NCBI RefSeq assembly: GCF_009765365.1
Contig: NZ_VTOM01000005.1
Coordinates: forward strand, 186,001 to 250,000
Direction: 5' to 3'
DNA: 64,000 bases
Source: Antarcticirhabdus aurantiaca
Lineage (GTDB): Bacteria > Pseudomonadota > Alphaproteobacteria > Rhizobiales > Rhizobiaceae
The notes under the pieces are model-generated. The model was not told the DNA's origin and searched no databases. It was given only the letters and a program-made list of their open reading frames with translations. Of this stretch, positions 36,790 to 46,370 are shown one piece after another (the first letter of the stretch is position 1; every line of letters begins with the position of its first letter). The position numbers were made by a program, and so were the translations under genes.

Positions 36790-38706
36790 ATGACGTTCGA
36801 GACCGCTCCGGCCTCGGCGGCCATGTCCCGGCTCGACAGCCACTCGCCTCACGGCGGGCGCCGCGACCTCTTCGGCCTGATGCTGGGCAGCGTCGGTATC
36901 GTCTACGGCGATATCGGGACGAGCCCGCTCTACGCCATGAAGGAGTCGCTGCTCCATGTCGGGCACGCGCCGACGTCGGCGGAGATCGTCGGCATCGTGT
37001 CGTTGCTCGTCTGGTCGCTGATCATCGTCGTGACGCTGAAATACGTCGTTCTGGTCCTGCGCGCCGACAATCACGGCGAGGGCGGGGCGCTGGCGCTGAT
37101 GGCGCTCGCCCAGCGCGCCTTCACGCGTCCGAGCGCGGTCATCCTGTTTCTCGGCACCCTCGGCGCCGCCCTCTTCTACGGCGACGCCATCCTGACCCCC
37201 GCCGTGTCCGTTTTGTCGGCCGTCGAAGGCCTCAAGGTCACGACGCCGGGCCTCGACGCCTATGTCGTGCCGATCGCCGTCGCCCTGATCATCGGCCTCT
37301 ACGCCGTCCAGTCCTTCGGAACGGGCAAGGTCGCGGGCTTCTTCGGCCCGATCATGACGACGTGGTTCCTCACGCTCGCAGTGATCGGCGTCTGGCATCT
37401 CAGCCAGAACCCGGCGATCCTGGAAGCCCTCAACCCCTTGAACGCTCTCTGGTTCATGACGAGCCACGGCATCGTCGGCTTCACCGTGCTCGGCTCGGTG
37501 TTCCTGGCCGTCACGGGCGCGGAGGCGCTCTACGCCGATCTCGGCCATTTCGGCAAGAAGCCGATCCGCCTCGCCTGGCTCTTCATCGTCGGCCCCTCGC
37601 TGATCCTCAACTATCTCGGCCAGGGCGCGCTGGCGCTCTCCGACACCTCCGTCCTCGAGAACCTCTTCTTCCTGTCGGCGCCCGAATGGGGGCGCCTGCC
37701 GCTCGTCCTCCTCGCGACCGCCGCGACCATCATCGCGGGCCAGGCGGTGATCACCGGCGCCTTCTCCCTGACCCAGCAGGCGATCCAGCTCGGCCTCCTG
37801 CCGCGGCTCGAGATCGAGCACACCTCCGAGAAGGAGCAGGGCCAGATCTACCTGCCGACGATCAACTGGCTGATGATGTTCGGCGTCGTCCTCCTGATCC
37901 TGTCCTTCGGCTCCTCCTCGGCGCTCGCCTCGGCCTACGGCATCGCCGTCACCGGCACGATGATCGTCACCAGCCTCATGGCGATCGTGGTCTTCGCCTA
38001 CTGCTGGCACTGGGGGCTGGCGCTCGCGGTTCTCGTCGTCGCGCCCTTCCTGATGATCGACGCGGCCTTCCTCACGGCCAACCTCCTGAAGCTCTTCGAC
38101 GGCGGCTACCTGCCGCTCCTCATCGCCGGCGTGGTGATGACGCTGATGGCCGTCTGGATCCGCGGCACGCGCCTCGCCACACGCCGCGCGACGGAGGGCA
38201 GCGAGTCCATGGCGGACTTCGCCCGGATCGTCGCGCGCTCCTCCTCGATCACCCGCGTGCCGGGCACGGCGATGTTCCTCACCTCGACGCCCGAGCTCGT
38301 GCCGGACGCGCTGCGCCACAACCTCAAGCACAACCGCGTCCTTCACGAGAGCAACGTCATCCTCACCGTGCGCACGGTGGCGGCGCCCTACGTGATGGAG
38401 AGCGAGCGGGTGAACCTGACGCGCCTCGACGACAACTTCTGGACGCTGGAGCTGCGCTACGGCTTCCTCGAGGAGCCGAACATCCTGAAGGCTCTCATCC
38501 ACGTGCGCGAGGGCATCAAGTTCGACATCATGTCGACGACCTTCTTCGTCGGCCGCCGCTCGATCAAGCCCGGCCGCAGCCACCTGATGCCGCGCTGGCA
38601 GCGCGCGCTCTTCATCAAGATGGCCCGCCACTCCTACGACGCGATCGACTACTTCCAGATCCCGGCGAACCGCGTCGTCGAACTCGGCACCCGCGTGAAC
38701 CTGTAA
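36790..38706 (+). CDS. kup: Low-affinity K+ transporter Kup
   Basis: 638 residues, the usual length for Kup (about 620-640). The start region LMLGSVGIVYGDIGTSPLYAMKESL is diagnostic of the KUP/HAK/KT family, and LRADNHGEGGALALMALAQR, LGAALFYGDAILTPAVSVLSA and NYLGQGAL follow. About twelve membrane helices come first, then a ~170-residue cytoplasmic C-terminus. It probably imports K+ with H+. The next gene starts ten bases downstream, suggesting co-transcription. Confidence 0.95.
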   Translation: MTFETAPASAAMSRLDSHSPHGGRRDLFGLMLGSVGIVYGDIGTSPLYAMKESLLHVGHAPTSAEIVGIVSLLVWSLIIVVTLKYVVLVLRADNHGEGGALALMALAQRAFTRPSAVILFLGTLGAALFYGDAILTPAVSVLSAVEGLKVTTPGLDAYVVPIAVALIIGLYAVQSFGTGKVAGFFGPIMTTWFLTLAVIGVWHLSQNPAILEALNPLNALWFMTSHGIVGFTVLGSVFLAVTGAEALYADLGHFGKKPIRLAWLFIVGPSLILNYLGQGALALSDTSVLENLFFLSAPEWGRLPLVLLATAATIIAGQAVITGAFSLTQQAIQLGLLPRLEIEHTSEKEQGQIYLPTINWLMMFGVVLLILSFGSSSALASAYGIAVTGTMIVTSLMAIVVFAYCWHWGLALAVLVVAPFLMIDAAFLTANLLKLFDGGYLPLLIAGVVMTLMAVWIRGTRLATRRATEGSESMADFARIVARSSSITRVPGTAMFLTSTPELVPDALRHNLKHNRVLHESNVILTVRTVAAPYVMESERVNLTRLDDNFWTLELRYGFLEEPNILKALIHVREGIKFDIMSTTFFVGRRSIKPGRSHLMPRWQRALFIKMARHSYDAIDYFQIPANRVVELGTRVNL

Positions 38707-38716
38707 GGGGAACCCC

Positions 38717-40045
38717 ATGTCGCCCGACGTCGATCCCGCCCCGGGCGCAAGCGAGCTTCCGCCCCGCGTCGACGTCGCGGTGATCGGCGCGGGCATCGCC
38801 GGCACCTCGACGGCGCTGTTTCTGCGCCGCAAGGGCCTCTCCGTCGCGCTGATCGAGAAGGGCCGGGTCGGGGGCGAGCAGTCCAGCCGGAACTGGGGCT
38901 GGTGCCGCGCCATGGGCCGCGATCACCGCGAGATCCCGCTGATCCAGGAGTCCCTGCGCATCTGGAAGCGCATGGACGGCCTCGTCGGCGAGGACGTCGG
39001 CTTCCGCAATTGCGGCATCCTCTATCTCTGCCGGACCAAGGCCGAGATGGAGGCTTACGCGCCCTGGCTGGAGCAGTCGGAGCGGCACCAGATCGGCTCG
39101 CGCCTGATCGCCCCCGCCGAGGTGCGCCAGCTCATGCCGGGATTTCGCGGCGCGGTCGCCGGCGCGCTCTGGACGGCGAGCGACGGGCGGGCCGAGCCGT
39201 CGCGCGCGAGCCCCGCGATCGCCCGCGCCTTCGCGGCCGAGGGCGGCACGCTCCTGACAAACTGCGCCGTGCGCGCGCTCGACATGCAGGCCGGGCGCGT
39301 CTCCGGCGTCGTCACCGAGCGCGGGCGCATCGCGGCGAACGCGGTCGTTCTGGCGGGCGGCGCCTGGTCGCGGCTCTTCTGCGGCAATGCCGGCATCGAC
39401 CTGCCGCAGCTCAAGGTGCTGGGCTCGGTGATCCGCACCCATCCGATCGCGAACGGGCCGGACCAGTCGGCCGCGGGCGACCACTACGCCTTTCGCCGCC
39501 GCGCCGACGGCGGCTACAACGTCGCCCATGGCGGCCGTTCCACCGTCGACGTCGTGCCGGACAGCTTCCGCCTGTTCTCCGCCTTCCTTCCGGCGCTGCG
39601 CTCCGAGCGCAAGGGTCTGAAGCTGCGCGTGTCGAAGCGCTTCCTCGAGGAATGGCGCACGGTGCGACGTTGGTCGGCCGACGAGGAAACGCCCTTCGAG
39701 CGCGAGCGCGTGCTCGACCCCGAGCCGGACGGCAAGCTGCTGCGCCAAGCCTTCGACGCCTTCCGCGCCTCGAACGCCGCCTTCGCGCAGGCCCGCGAGC
39801 ATTCGCGTTGGGGCGGCCTCATCGACGTCACGCCCGACGCCGTGCCGGTGATCTCCGGCATCGACGCGCTGCCCGGCTTCTTCGTCGCGACGGGGTTCTC
39901 CGGCCACGGCTTCGGCATCGGTCCGGGCGCCGGCCGGCTGATGGCCGACCTCGTCGCGGGCGACGATCCCGTGGTGGACCCCGCGCCCTTCCGCTTCGGG
40001 CGCTTCCGGGACGGGACGCCGACGCTCATCGACGCCGGCTTCTGA
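38717..40045 (+). CDS. FAD-dependent oxidoreductase, DAO (D-amino acid/glycine oxidase-like) family
   Basis: 442 residues. Rossmann FAD-binding motif VDVAVIGAGIAGTSTALFLRR at ~19-39, GWCRAMGRDHREIPL, and the C-terminal FAD contact GFSGHGFGIGPGAGRLMADL. Proteins of this group (DadA-, SoxB- and MnmC-like) oxidise amino acids or N-methyl/N-alkyl amines; the substrate is unknown. AAGGGG lies before the ATG. It is 10 bases behind kup. Its stop abuts the stop of the convergent glycosyltransferase gene without a single spacer base. Confidence 0.88.
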   Translation: MSPDVDPAPGASELPPRVDVAVIGAGIAGTSTALFLRRKGLSVALIEKGRVGGEQSSRNWGWCRAMGRDHREIPLIQESLRIWKRMDGLVGEDVGFRNCGILYLCRTKAEMEAYAPWLEQSERHQIGSRLIAPAEVRQLMPGFRGAVAGALWTASDGRAEPSRASPAIARAFAAEGGTLLTNCAVRALDMQAGRVSGVVTERGRIAANAVVLAGGAWSRLFCGNAGIDLPQLKVLGSVIRTHPIANGPDQSAAGDHYAFRRRADGGYNVAHGGRSTVDVVPDSFRLFSAFLPALRSERKGLKLRVSKRFLEEWRTVRRWSADEETPFERERVLDPEPDGKLLRQAFDAFRASNAAFAQAREHSRWGGLIDVTPDAVPVISGIDALPGFFVATGFSGHGFGIGPGAGRLMADLVAGDDPVVDPAPFRFGRFRDGTPTLIDAGF

Positions 40046-41221
40046 TCAAGCGGCCGCGAGATCGCGCAGCAGCGCCGCGTAGGCCCGGCCGACATCCGCT
40101 TCCGTATAGCCCGCGAGCACCCGCGCCCGCGCCGAGGCGCCCATCGCGCGGGCGCGCGCCGGATCGGCGGCGAGGCGGATCATCGCCTCCGCCAGCGCCT
40201 GCGCGTCGCCCGGCGGCACCACGAAGCCGTCGAGCCCGTCGCGCACGAAGGCGCCGCAGCCCGGCACTGCCGTCGTCAGCATGGCGCGCCCCGCCGCGGC
40301 ACCTTCGAGAAGGCTGCGCGGCAGGCCCTCGCCGCCGCGGGACGGCAGGCAGCAGACGTGATGCTCGCGCCAGACGGCGGGCACGTCGCTCGTTCGCCCG
40401 TGGATCGTCAGCCCCTCGACCTCCCGCCACTCGGCGAGAGCCTGCGCCGACACGCTTTTCGGGTTGGCCGGGTCGGCCTCGCCGAACAGCGACAGCGTCA
40501 CCGCCGCGCCCCGGCCGCGCGCGATGCGCAGCGCCTCGACGGCGACGTCGATGCCCTTCGTCCAAAGGAGCCGCGACACGATCGCGACGCGCAGGGGCGG
40601 CGCCTCTAGCCAAGCCTCGGGATCGAACAGCGCCGGATCGACGCCGGCGCCGCCGACGAGGACGGTGCGCGGGTCGCCGGCCGCGAGGCCCAGGAAGGCC
40701 GCGTCATCAGGGTTTTCGAGGAGGTAGCGCGTGGCGCGCGATTCCAGCGGGCCCCGCACCAGCCGGCGCAGGACGCCGCGCGCCGCGCGCCGCGCCGGAT
40801 CGTTCGCCGCGCCGAGGAAGCCGAGGCCCGTCAGCGCGAAGATGCGCCGCTCGATGCCTGCGAGGCGCGCGGCGAGACCGCCCGTGACGATGCTCTTGAT
40901 CGCGATGCAGTGGACGATGTCCGGCTGCTCGGCCCTGAGGATCGCGGCGAGCCGGCGCACCGCGCTTCCCAGCGCGAGCGGCCCGACCGCCCGCCGCTCG
41001 GCCGGCAGGTCGACGACCCGCGCGCCGAGCGCCTCGATCGCCGCGGCGGCGGCGCTGCGCCGCGCGATCACCACCACCTCGAAGCCGTCCGCGACGGCAG
41101 CGCGGGCCATCGGCAGGAAATGCGAAGCGAAGAACCAGTCCTCCGTGGCCACGAAGGCGAGCTTGCGCGGCGTGCGAGCGCGGTTCTGCGGCGTTGGTTG
41201 GGGTGGCGGCGTCATGTCCAT
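40046..41221 (-). CDS. Glycosyltransferase family 4-like protein
   Basis: 391 residues, GT-B fold. The N-terminal domain starts KLAFVATEDWFFASHFLPMARA and has DIVHCIAIKSIVTGGLAARLAG. The C-terminal donor domain has RVAIVSRLLWTKGIDVAVEAL and the SRGGEGLPRSLLEGAAAGRAMLTTAVPG segment, where GEGLP..LLEG contains the paired Glu motif of GT4 enzymes. It probably adds a sugar to a surface polysaccharide or LPS. AGAGG before ATG 41221 sets the start (41215 also possible). It is divergent from the cysQ/kdsD pair, which also fits envelope sugar metabolism. Confidence 0.85.
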   Translation of the reverse strand: MDMTPPPQPTPQNRARTPRKLAFVATEDWFFASHFLPMARAAVADGFEVVVIARRSAAAAAIEALGARVVDLPAERRAVGPLALGSAVRRLAAILRAEQPDIVHCIAIKSIVTGGLAARLAGIERRIFALTGLGFLGAANDPARRAARGVLRRLVRGPLESRATRYLLENPDDAAFLGLAAGDPRTVLVGGAGVDPALFDPEAWLEAPPLRVAIVSRLLWTKGIDVAVEALRIARGRGAAVTLSLFGEADPANPKSVSAQALAEWREVEGLTIHGRTSDVPAVWREHHVCCLPSRGGEGLPRSLLEGAAAGRAMLTTAVPGCGAFVRDGLDGFVVPPGDAQALAEAMIRLAADPARARAMGASARARVLAGYTEADVGRAYAALLRDLAAA

Positions 41222-41344
41222 GCCAGCCTCTAGCCCAGCCCCGACCGCGGGGCAAAGAACGCCGCGGCCGAGCGCACCCTTTGCGCATCGTCGCGGATGC
41301 TGCGATGGATGGAGCACGTGGTGCGCGGGGAGGCTGGCGGGCGC

Positions 41345-42157
41345 ATGATCGATCTTTCGGATCTCGTGGACGCGGCGCTGCTCGGCGGGCGCGAGGTCAT
41401 GCGGGTCTATGCCGGCGGCTTCGAGACGCGGCGCAAGGCCGACGACACGCCCGTCACGGAGGCCGACCATGCCAGCGAGCGCGTCGTCGTCGCGGCTCTC
41501 GCCCGGATCGCGCCGGGCGTGCCGGTGGTGGCCGAGGAGGCCGCGTCGGAGGGGCGCGTGCCCGATCACGCGGAGCGCTTCATCCTCCTCGACCCGCTCG
41601 ACGGCACCCGCGAGTTCTGCCAGCGCAGCGGCGAGTTCACCGTCAATATCGGCCTCGTGGAAAACGGGGTGCCGGTCGCCGGGGTGATCCTCGCGCCCGC
41701 CCTCGGCCTGCTTTATGCCGGGCGGCTGGGCAAGGGGGCGTTTCGCGCCGCGGTCGATGCCGACGGCGTCGCCGGCGCGCCCGAGCCGATCGCGACGCGG
41801 CGGGCGCCGTCCGCCCTCGTCGTCGCCGCCAGCCGCTCGCACGGCGTCGAGGCCGCCTCGGCCTTCGCCGCGCGCCTGCCTGTCGAGCGCTTCGTCCAAC
41901 GCGGCTCCTCGCTGAAATACGGCCTCGTCGCGGAAGGGGCGGCCGATCTCTACCCGCGCTTCGGCCGGACGATGGAATGGGACACGGCCGCGGGCGAGGC
42001 GATCCTCGTGGCGGCCGGCGGCGGCGTGTTGCGCCTCGACGGCTCGCCCCTCGGCTACGGCAAACGGGGGCGGGCGGACGCGATCGACTTCGCCAATCCC
42101 GACTTCCTGGCCTACGGCGATCCGGCGCTCGTCGCACGCCTTTTCGAGGCCGGCTGA
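41345..42157 (+). CDS. cysQ: Inositol monophosphatase-superfamily phosphatase, CysQ-like
   Basis: 270 residues. The metal-binding sites of the superfamily are present: VVAEEAAS, ILLDPLDGTREF (DPxDGT) and EWDTAAGEAIL (WDxAAG). DPLDGTREF is characteristic of CysQ, the 3'(2'),5'-bisphosphate nucleotidase that removes PAP from sulfate assimilation. GGGGAGG lies upstream of the ATG at 41345; earlier ATGs (41297, 41309) are possible. It is followed after 109 bases by kdsD. Confidence 0.87.
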   Translation: MIDLSDLVDAALLGGREVMRVYAGGFETRRKADDTPVTEADHASERVVVAALARIAPGVPVVAEEAASEGRVPDHAERFILLDPLDGTREFCQRSGEFTVNIGLVENGVPVAGVILAPALGLLYAGRLGKGAFRAAVDADGVAGAPEPIATRRAPSALVVAASRSHGVEAASAFAARLPVERFVQRGSSLKYGLVAEGAADLYPRFGRTMEWDTAAGEAILVAAGGGVLRLDGSPLGYGKRGRADAIDFANPDFLAYGDPALVARLFEAG

Positions 42158-42266
42158 CGAACCGCCCCCATGCCGAGAATCCGCCGCCTTTGCGGCGTAG
42201 CGGCTGATCTTTCGCGCCGATCCGGCCACCGCGCCGGCATCGGCGACAAGCAGACGGAAGTGTTTC

Positions 42267-43262
42267 ATGTCCAAGGCCGGCATCGCAGCCCAGCCGACGA
42301 GCGCCACGATCGCGTCGGCGATCGACACCCTGTCCGTGGAGATGGCGGGCCTTCAGAGCCTCCAGGCCGCGCTGGGCGGCGAGCTCGGGCCGGCGCTGGA
42401 GCGGGTGGTCGAGCTGGTGATCGCCTCCAAGGGGCGCCTCATCGTCTCGGGCATGGGCAAGAGCGGTCATGTCGGGCGCAAGATCGCTGCGACGCTGACC
42501 TCGACCGGCACGCCGAGCTTCTTCCTGCACCCGGCCGAGGCGAGCCACGGGGATCTGGGCATGGTGACCAAGGACGACGTCGTCCTGGCGCTGTCCTGGT
42601 CGGGCGAATCGCGCGAGCTCGGCGACGTCATCAGCTATGCCAAGCGCTACGGCGTTCCCCTGATCGCGGTGACGAGCCGGGCCGATTCGACCCTCGGCAA
42701 GGCGGCCGACGTGCCGCTGATCCTGCCCAAGGCCGCCGAGGCCTGCCCGCACGGCCTCGCGCCCACCACCTCGACGCTGCTCCAGCTGGCGCTCGGCGAC
42801 GTCATCGCGGTCGCGCTCCTGCGCCAGCGCGACTTCACGCCCGCCAACTTCCACCGCTTCCATCCCGGCGGCAAGCTCGGCTCTTCGCTGAGATCCGTCG
42901 GCGACCTGATGCGCCGGCCGGGGCACATCGCGGCGGTGACGCCCGACCAGGACATGCGCACCGTGATCCTCGCCATGACCAGCCACAGCGTCGGCTCGGC
43001 GATCGTGGTCGACGGTGCGGAGGCGGTTCTCGGCATCATCACCGACGGCGACCTGCGCCGGCACATGGGAAGCGACCTCATGGTCAAGACCGCCGGCGAG
43101 ATCATGACGCCCGGTCCCGTGACCTGCCCGCCCGACATGCTCGGCAGCGCCGCGCTCGCCCTGATGAGCCGGCACAAGGTCAACGCGCTCGCCGTGGTTG
43201 AGAATCGCCGCCTCGTCGGCATGCTGACCATGCACACGCTGCTCGCCGCCGGCATCTCCTGA
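42267..43262 (+). CDS. kdsD: D-arabinose-5-phosphate isomerase (KpsF/GutQ/KdsD family)
   Basis: 331 residues. SIS domain (RLIVSGMGKSGHVGRKIAAT, FFLHPAEASHGDLGMV, ALSWSGESREL) followed by two CBS domains (from ~residue 210: GDLMRRPGHIAAVTPDQD, and EIMTPGPVTCPPDM). It converts ribulose-5-P to arabinose-5-P, the first step to KDO for lipopolysaccharide. Conserved active-site His residues (HGDLG, HGLAPTTST) are present. A 14-bp perfect hairpin follows the stop. Confidence 0.93.
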   Translation: MSKAGIAAQPTSATIASAIDTLSVEMAGLQSLQAALGGELGPALERVVELVIASKGRLIVSGMGKSGHVGRKIAATLTSTGTPSFFLHPAEASHGDLGMVTKDDVVLALSWSGESRELGDVISYAKRYGVPLIAVTSRADSTLGKAADVPLILPKAAEACPHGLAPTTSTLLQLALGDVIAVALLRQRDFTPANFHRFHPGGKLGSSLRSVGDLMRRPGHIAAVTPDQDMRTVILAMTSHSVGSAIVVDGAEAVLGIITDGDLRRHMGSDLMVKTAGEIMTPGPVTCPPDMLGSAALALMSRHKVNALAVVENRRLVGMLTMHTLLAAGIS

Positions 43263-43266
43263 AAAG

Positions 43267-43301
43267 CGCGCCCGGCGTGCAGAGGTCGCACGCCGGGCGC
43301 G
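43267..43301 (+). terminator. Perfect 14-bp hairpin after kdsD
   Basis: CGCGCCCGGCGTGC (43267-43280) is an exact reverse complement of 43288-43301, with a 7-base loop, four bases after the kdsD stop. No T-tract follows, so either a T-less terminator or an mRNA 3'-end stabiliser. Confidence 0.65.
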
Positions 43302-43460
43302 AAGTCGTGTCGAGGCTTGTGAAAAACTCGTCCCGCGCCCCTCGCTCGGCACCCATCTTCCCCAAGGTGAGACATCGACACGCGACTGTCACAGGGTGAT
43401 GATAGCTGCCGCGCCCAGCCGGTTCGTCAGCCGGCGGCGAACCCGATGGGGAACTGAACC

Positions 43461-44573
43461 GTGTCGATCAAGACCACCATGAACCGCGGCGTCGCGCTCG
43501 CCGCGCTGCTCTCGCTCTCCACCGGCGCGCTCGCGCAGGACGCCGCCTCGATGGACCAGCTCGTCGCCGCCGCCAAGGCGGAAGGGCAGCTCACCACGAT
43601 CGCGCTCCCGCACGACTGGTGCAACTATGGCGAGGTGATCTCGGGCTTCAAGGCGAAGTACGGCATCACCGTCAACGAGCTGAACCCGAACGCGTCCTCC
43701 GCCGACGAGATCGAGGCGATCAAGGCCAACAAGGGCAACACCGGCCCGCAGGCTCCCGACGTCATCGACGTCGGCCTGTCCTTCGGCCCCTCCGCCAAGG
43801 CCGAAGGCCTGCTGATGCCCTACAAGGTCTCGACCTGGGACGAGATCCCGGCCGAGGCCAAGGATGCCGACGGTCACTGGTACGGCGACTATTACGGCGT
43901 CCTGGCGATCGGCGTGAACACCGACGTCGTCAAGGAAGTCCCGAAGGACTTCTCCGACCTCCTCACCGACACCTATGCCAATTCGGTGGCGCTCGCCGGC
44001 GATCCGCGCTCGGCCGCCAACGCCCTGATGGCGGTCTACGCGGCCGGCATCTCCACGGGCGCGGCGGGCGGCGAGGCGGCGGCCGATGCCGGCCTCGAAT
44101 TCTTCAAGAAGCTCAACGACAGCGGCAACTTCGTGCCGGTCGACGGCGAGGCCGCCCCGATCGCGCAAGGCACGACGCCGGTGGTCCTCAACTGGGACTA
44201 CAATCTCCTCGCCGTGCGCGACAACCTCAAGGGCAACCCGCCGGTCGAGGTCGTGATCCCGCAGTCGGGTGTCGTCGCCGGCGTCTACGTCCAGGCGATC
44301 AGCGCCTACGCGCCGCATCCGAACGCCGCCAAGCTCTGGATGGAGTACCTCTACTCGGACGAGGGCCAGCTCGCCTGGCTGAAGGGCTACTGCCACCCGA
44401 TCCGCTTCAACGCCATGTCCAAGGCCGGCAAGATCCCGCAGGACCTCCTCGACCGCCTGCCGGACGCTGCGGCCTACGAGAAGGCGATCTTCCCGAGCCT
44501 CGACGATCAGAACGCCGCCAAGGCCGCGGTCGCCGCCAAGTGGGACACGGTGGTCGGCGCCAACATCCAGTAA
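43461..44573 (+). CDS. ABC importer periplasmic binding protein (COG1840-like), substrate unassigned
   Basis: 370 residues. Signal peptide ALAALLSLSTGALAQ; the mature part is a type II binding fold of the iron(III)/polyamine/phosphonate group (DVIDVGLSFGPSAKAEGLLMPYK, ADGHWYGDYYGVLAIGVNTDVV, VVLNWDYNLLAVRD). Cys residues occur in HDWCNYGE and KGYCHPIRF. The substrate cannot be read from sequence. The start is the GTG at 43461 with GGGGA upstream; an ATG at 43479 is the alternative. It heads a four-gene transporter operon. Confidence 0.85.
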   Translation: MSIKTTMNRGVALAALLSLSTGALAQDAASMDQLVAAAKAEGQLTTIALPHDWCNYGEVISGFKAKYGITVNELNPNASSADEIEAIKANKGNTGPQAPDVIDVGLSFGPSAKAEGLLMPYKVSTWDEIPAEAKDADGHWYGDYYGVLAIGVNTDVVKEVPKDFSDLLTDTYANSVALAGDPRSAANALMAVYAAGISTGAAGGEAAADAGLEFFKKLNDSGNFVPVDGEAAPIAQGTTPVVLNWDYNLLAVRDNLKGNPPVEVVIPQSGVVAGVYVQAISAYAPHPNAAKLWMEYLYSDEGQLAWLKGYCHPIRFNAMSKAGKIPQDLLDRLPDAAAYEKAIFPSLDDQNAAKAAVAAKWDTVVGANIQ

Positions 44574-44655
44574 CGAGCGTCAGGGCGGGGCGCGACGCAC
44601 GCGCCCCGCTTCTCGTCTTCCGAGACCGCGGCCGCATCGAGCCCGAGGACACCGC

Positions 44656-45558
44656 ATGAGCACCGCGAGCCCCGCCGCCGGCCTCGCCGCCATCCAGCCC
44701 GCCGCGCCTCGACGCCGGCTGCCGCTCGCCTGGATCGGCCTCGTTCCCTTCTTCCTCTTCGCGCTGCTCTTCCTGATCGGGCCGACGGCCCATCTCGTGG
44801 TCGGCGCCTTCCAGACGCCCGAGGGCGGCTTCACGCTCGACAACATCCGCGGCCTGTTCACGCCGCAGATCATGGCGGCCTACTGGATCTCGATCCGCGT
44901 CAGCGCGGCCTCCGCCCTTCTCGGCGCGGTGATCGGCTTCTTTCTCGCCTACGCCATCGTCCACGGGAAGCTGCCGCCCTGGCTGCGGCCGGCGGTGACC
45001 ACCTTTTCCGGCGTCGCCTCGAACTTCGCCGGGATTCCGCTCGCCTTCGCCTTCATCGCGACGCTGGGGCGCGTCGGCCTCGTCACCGTCTTCCTCAACG
45101 AGACCTTCGGCGTCTCGATCTACCGGATGGGCTTCAACCTCCTGTCCTTCTGGGGGCTGACGATCACCTATCTCTACTTCCAGATCCCGCTGATGGTCCT
45201 CATCATCGCGCCCGCCCTCGACGGGCTGAAGACGGAATGGCGCGAGGCCTCGGCGATCCTCGGCGCCTCGTCCTGGCAGTACTGGCGGATGATCGCGCTG
45301 CCGGTGCTGGCCCCCAGCCTCCTCGGCTGCTTCCTGCTCCTCTTCGCCAACGCCTTCGGAGCGGTGGCCACCGCCTTCGCCCTGACGGGATCGACGCTGA
45401 ACATCGTGCCGATCCTCCTCTACTCGCAGATTCGCGGCGACGTCCTCTACAACCCCCAGCTCGGCTTCGCGCTCGCCTTCGGCATGATCGTCATCACCGG
45501 ACTGTCCAATCTTTTCTATCTCTGGCTTCGCGCCCGCGCCGAGCGGTGGCAGCGATGA
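44656..45558 (+). CDS. ABC importer permease (PotB-like)
   Basis: 300 residues, six or so helices, BPD_transp_1 fold. N-terminal hydrophobic WIGLVPFFLFALLFLIGPTA, and the EAA loop EWREASAILGASSWQYWRMIALPVL. It is a partner of the binding protein 82 bases upstream. The stop overlaps the next permease start (ATGA). Confidence 0.88.
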   Translation: MSTASPAAGLAAIQPAAPRRRLPLAWIGLVPFFLFALLFLIGPTAHLVVGAFQTPEGGFTLDNIRGLFTPQIMAAYWISIRVSAASALLGAVIGFFLAYAIVHGKLPPWLRPAVTTFSGVASNFAGIPLAFAFIATLGRVGLVTVFLNETFGVSIYRMGFNLLSFWGLTITYLYFQIPLMVLIIAPALDGLKTEWREASAILGASSWQYWRMIALPVLAPSLLGCFLLLFANAFGAVATAFALTGSTLNIVPILLYSQIRGDVLYNPQLGFALAFGMIVITGLSNLFYLWLRARAERWQR

Positions 45559-46370
45559 GCGGCGCGCGTCTCGGTCCCTGGATCGTCGTCGGCCTGGCGG
45601 CGCTCTACTTCGTGCTGCCGCTGATCGCGACCTTCGAGTTCTCGCTCTCCATGCTGCGCGGCACCTGGAGCTTCGAGGCCTATCGCGTCGTCTTCGCCGA
45701 TCCCGCCTTCCGCCAGACCTTCGGCTTTTCGGTCCTGGCGGCGCTCGCGACGATCGTTCTCGGGGCGCTCCTCGTCGTGCCGACCGCTTACTGGGTGCGG
45801 CTGCGCTTTCCGAGGCTTCGCGCGCTGATCGAGTTCGTCACGCTCCTGCCGCTCGTCATCCCGGCGATCGTCCTCGTCTTCGGCTATCTCAGGCTCTACA
45901 ACTCCTCCTCCTGGCTGCCCTTCACCGGCTCGGCCTGGGGCACCAACCTCCTTCTCGTCTTCGGCTACGTCGTCCTCTCGCTGCCCTACATGTACCGGGC
46001 GGTCGACACCGGCATGGGCGCCATCGACATCCGCACCCTGACGGAGGCCGCCGAGAGCCTCGGCGCCAAGCGCCGCACTATCCTCTTCCAGGTGATCCTG
46101 CCGAACGTGCGCGCTGCGGTCCTGTCGGGCGCCTTCCTGTCCTTCGCCATCGTGATCGGCGACTTCGTCATCGCCAGCCTCCTCAACCGGCCGGCCTTCG
46201 GTCCCTATCTCGCCCTCATCGGGCAGAACCGGGCCTACGAGCCGGCGGCGCTCGCCGTCGTCGCCTTCGCCGCGACCTGGGGCTGCATGGGGCTGCTCCA
46301 GCTTCTCGGCGGCCGCGCCCCCGGCTCCGCCGCCGCTCCTTTGCGCGTTCGCCGAAAGGCCATTCCATGA
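45555..46370 (+). CDS. ABC importer permease (PotC-like)
   Basis: 271 residues, BPD_transp_1 fold: LIATFEFSLSMLRGTWSFEAY, FVTLLPLVIPAIVLVFGYLRLY, the EAA loop LTEAAESLGAKRRTILFQVILP, and FAIVIGDFVIASLLN. Overlaps by four bases with both neighbours, so the two permeases and ATPase are translationally linked. Confidence 0.88.
   Translation: MSGARLGPWIVVGLAALYFVLPLIATFEFSLSMLRGTWSFEAYRVVFADPAFRQTFGFSVLAALATIVLGALLVVPTAYWVRLRFPRLRALIEFVTLLPLVIPAIVLVFGYLRLYNSSSWLPFTGSAWGTNLLLVFGYVVLSLPYMYRAVDTGMGAIDIRTLTEAAESLGAKRRTILFQVILPNVRAAVLSGAFLSFAIVIGDFVIASLLNRPAFGPYLALIGQNRAYEPAALAVVAFAATWGCMGLLQLLGGRAPGSAAAPLRVRRKAIP

Noticed and set aside
34626-38913. Long minus-strand open frames (732 and 743 codons) opposite the M48 peptidase and kup
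   Set aside because: High-GC third-position artefacts; biased low-complexity translations without domains.
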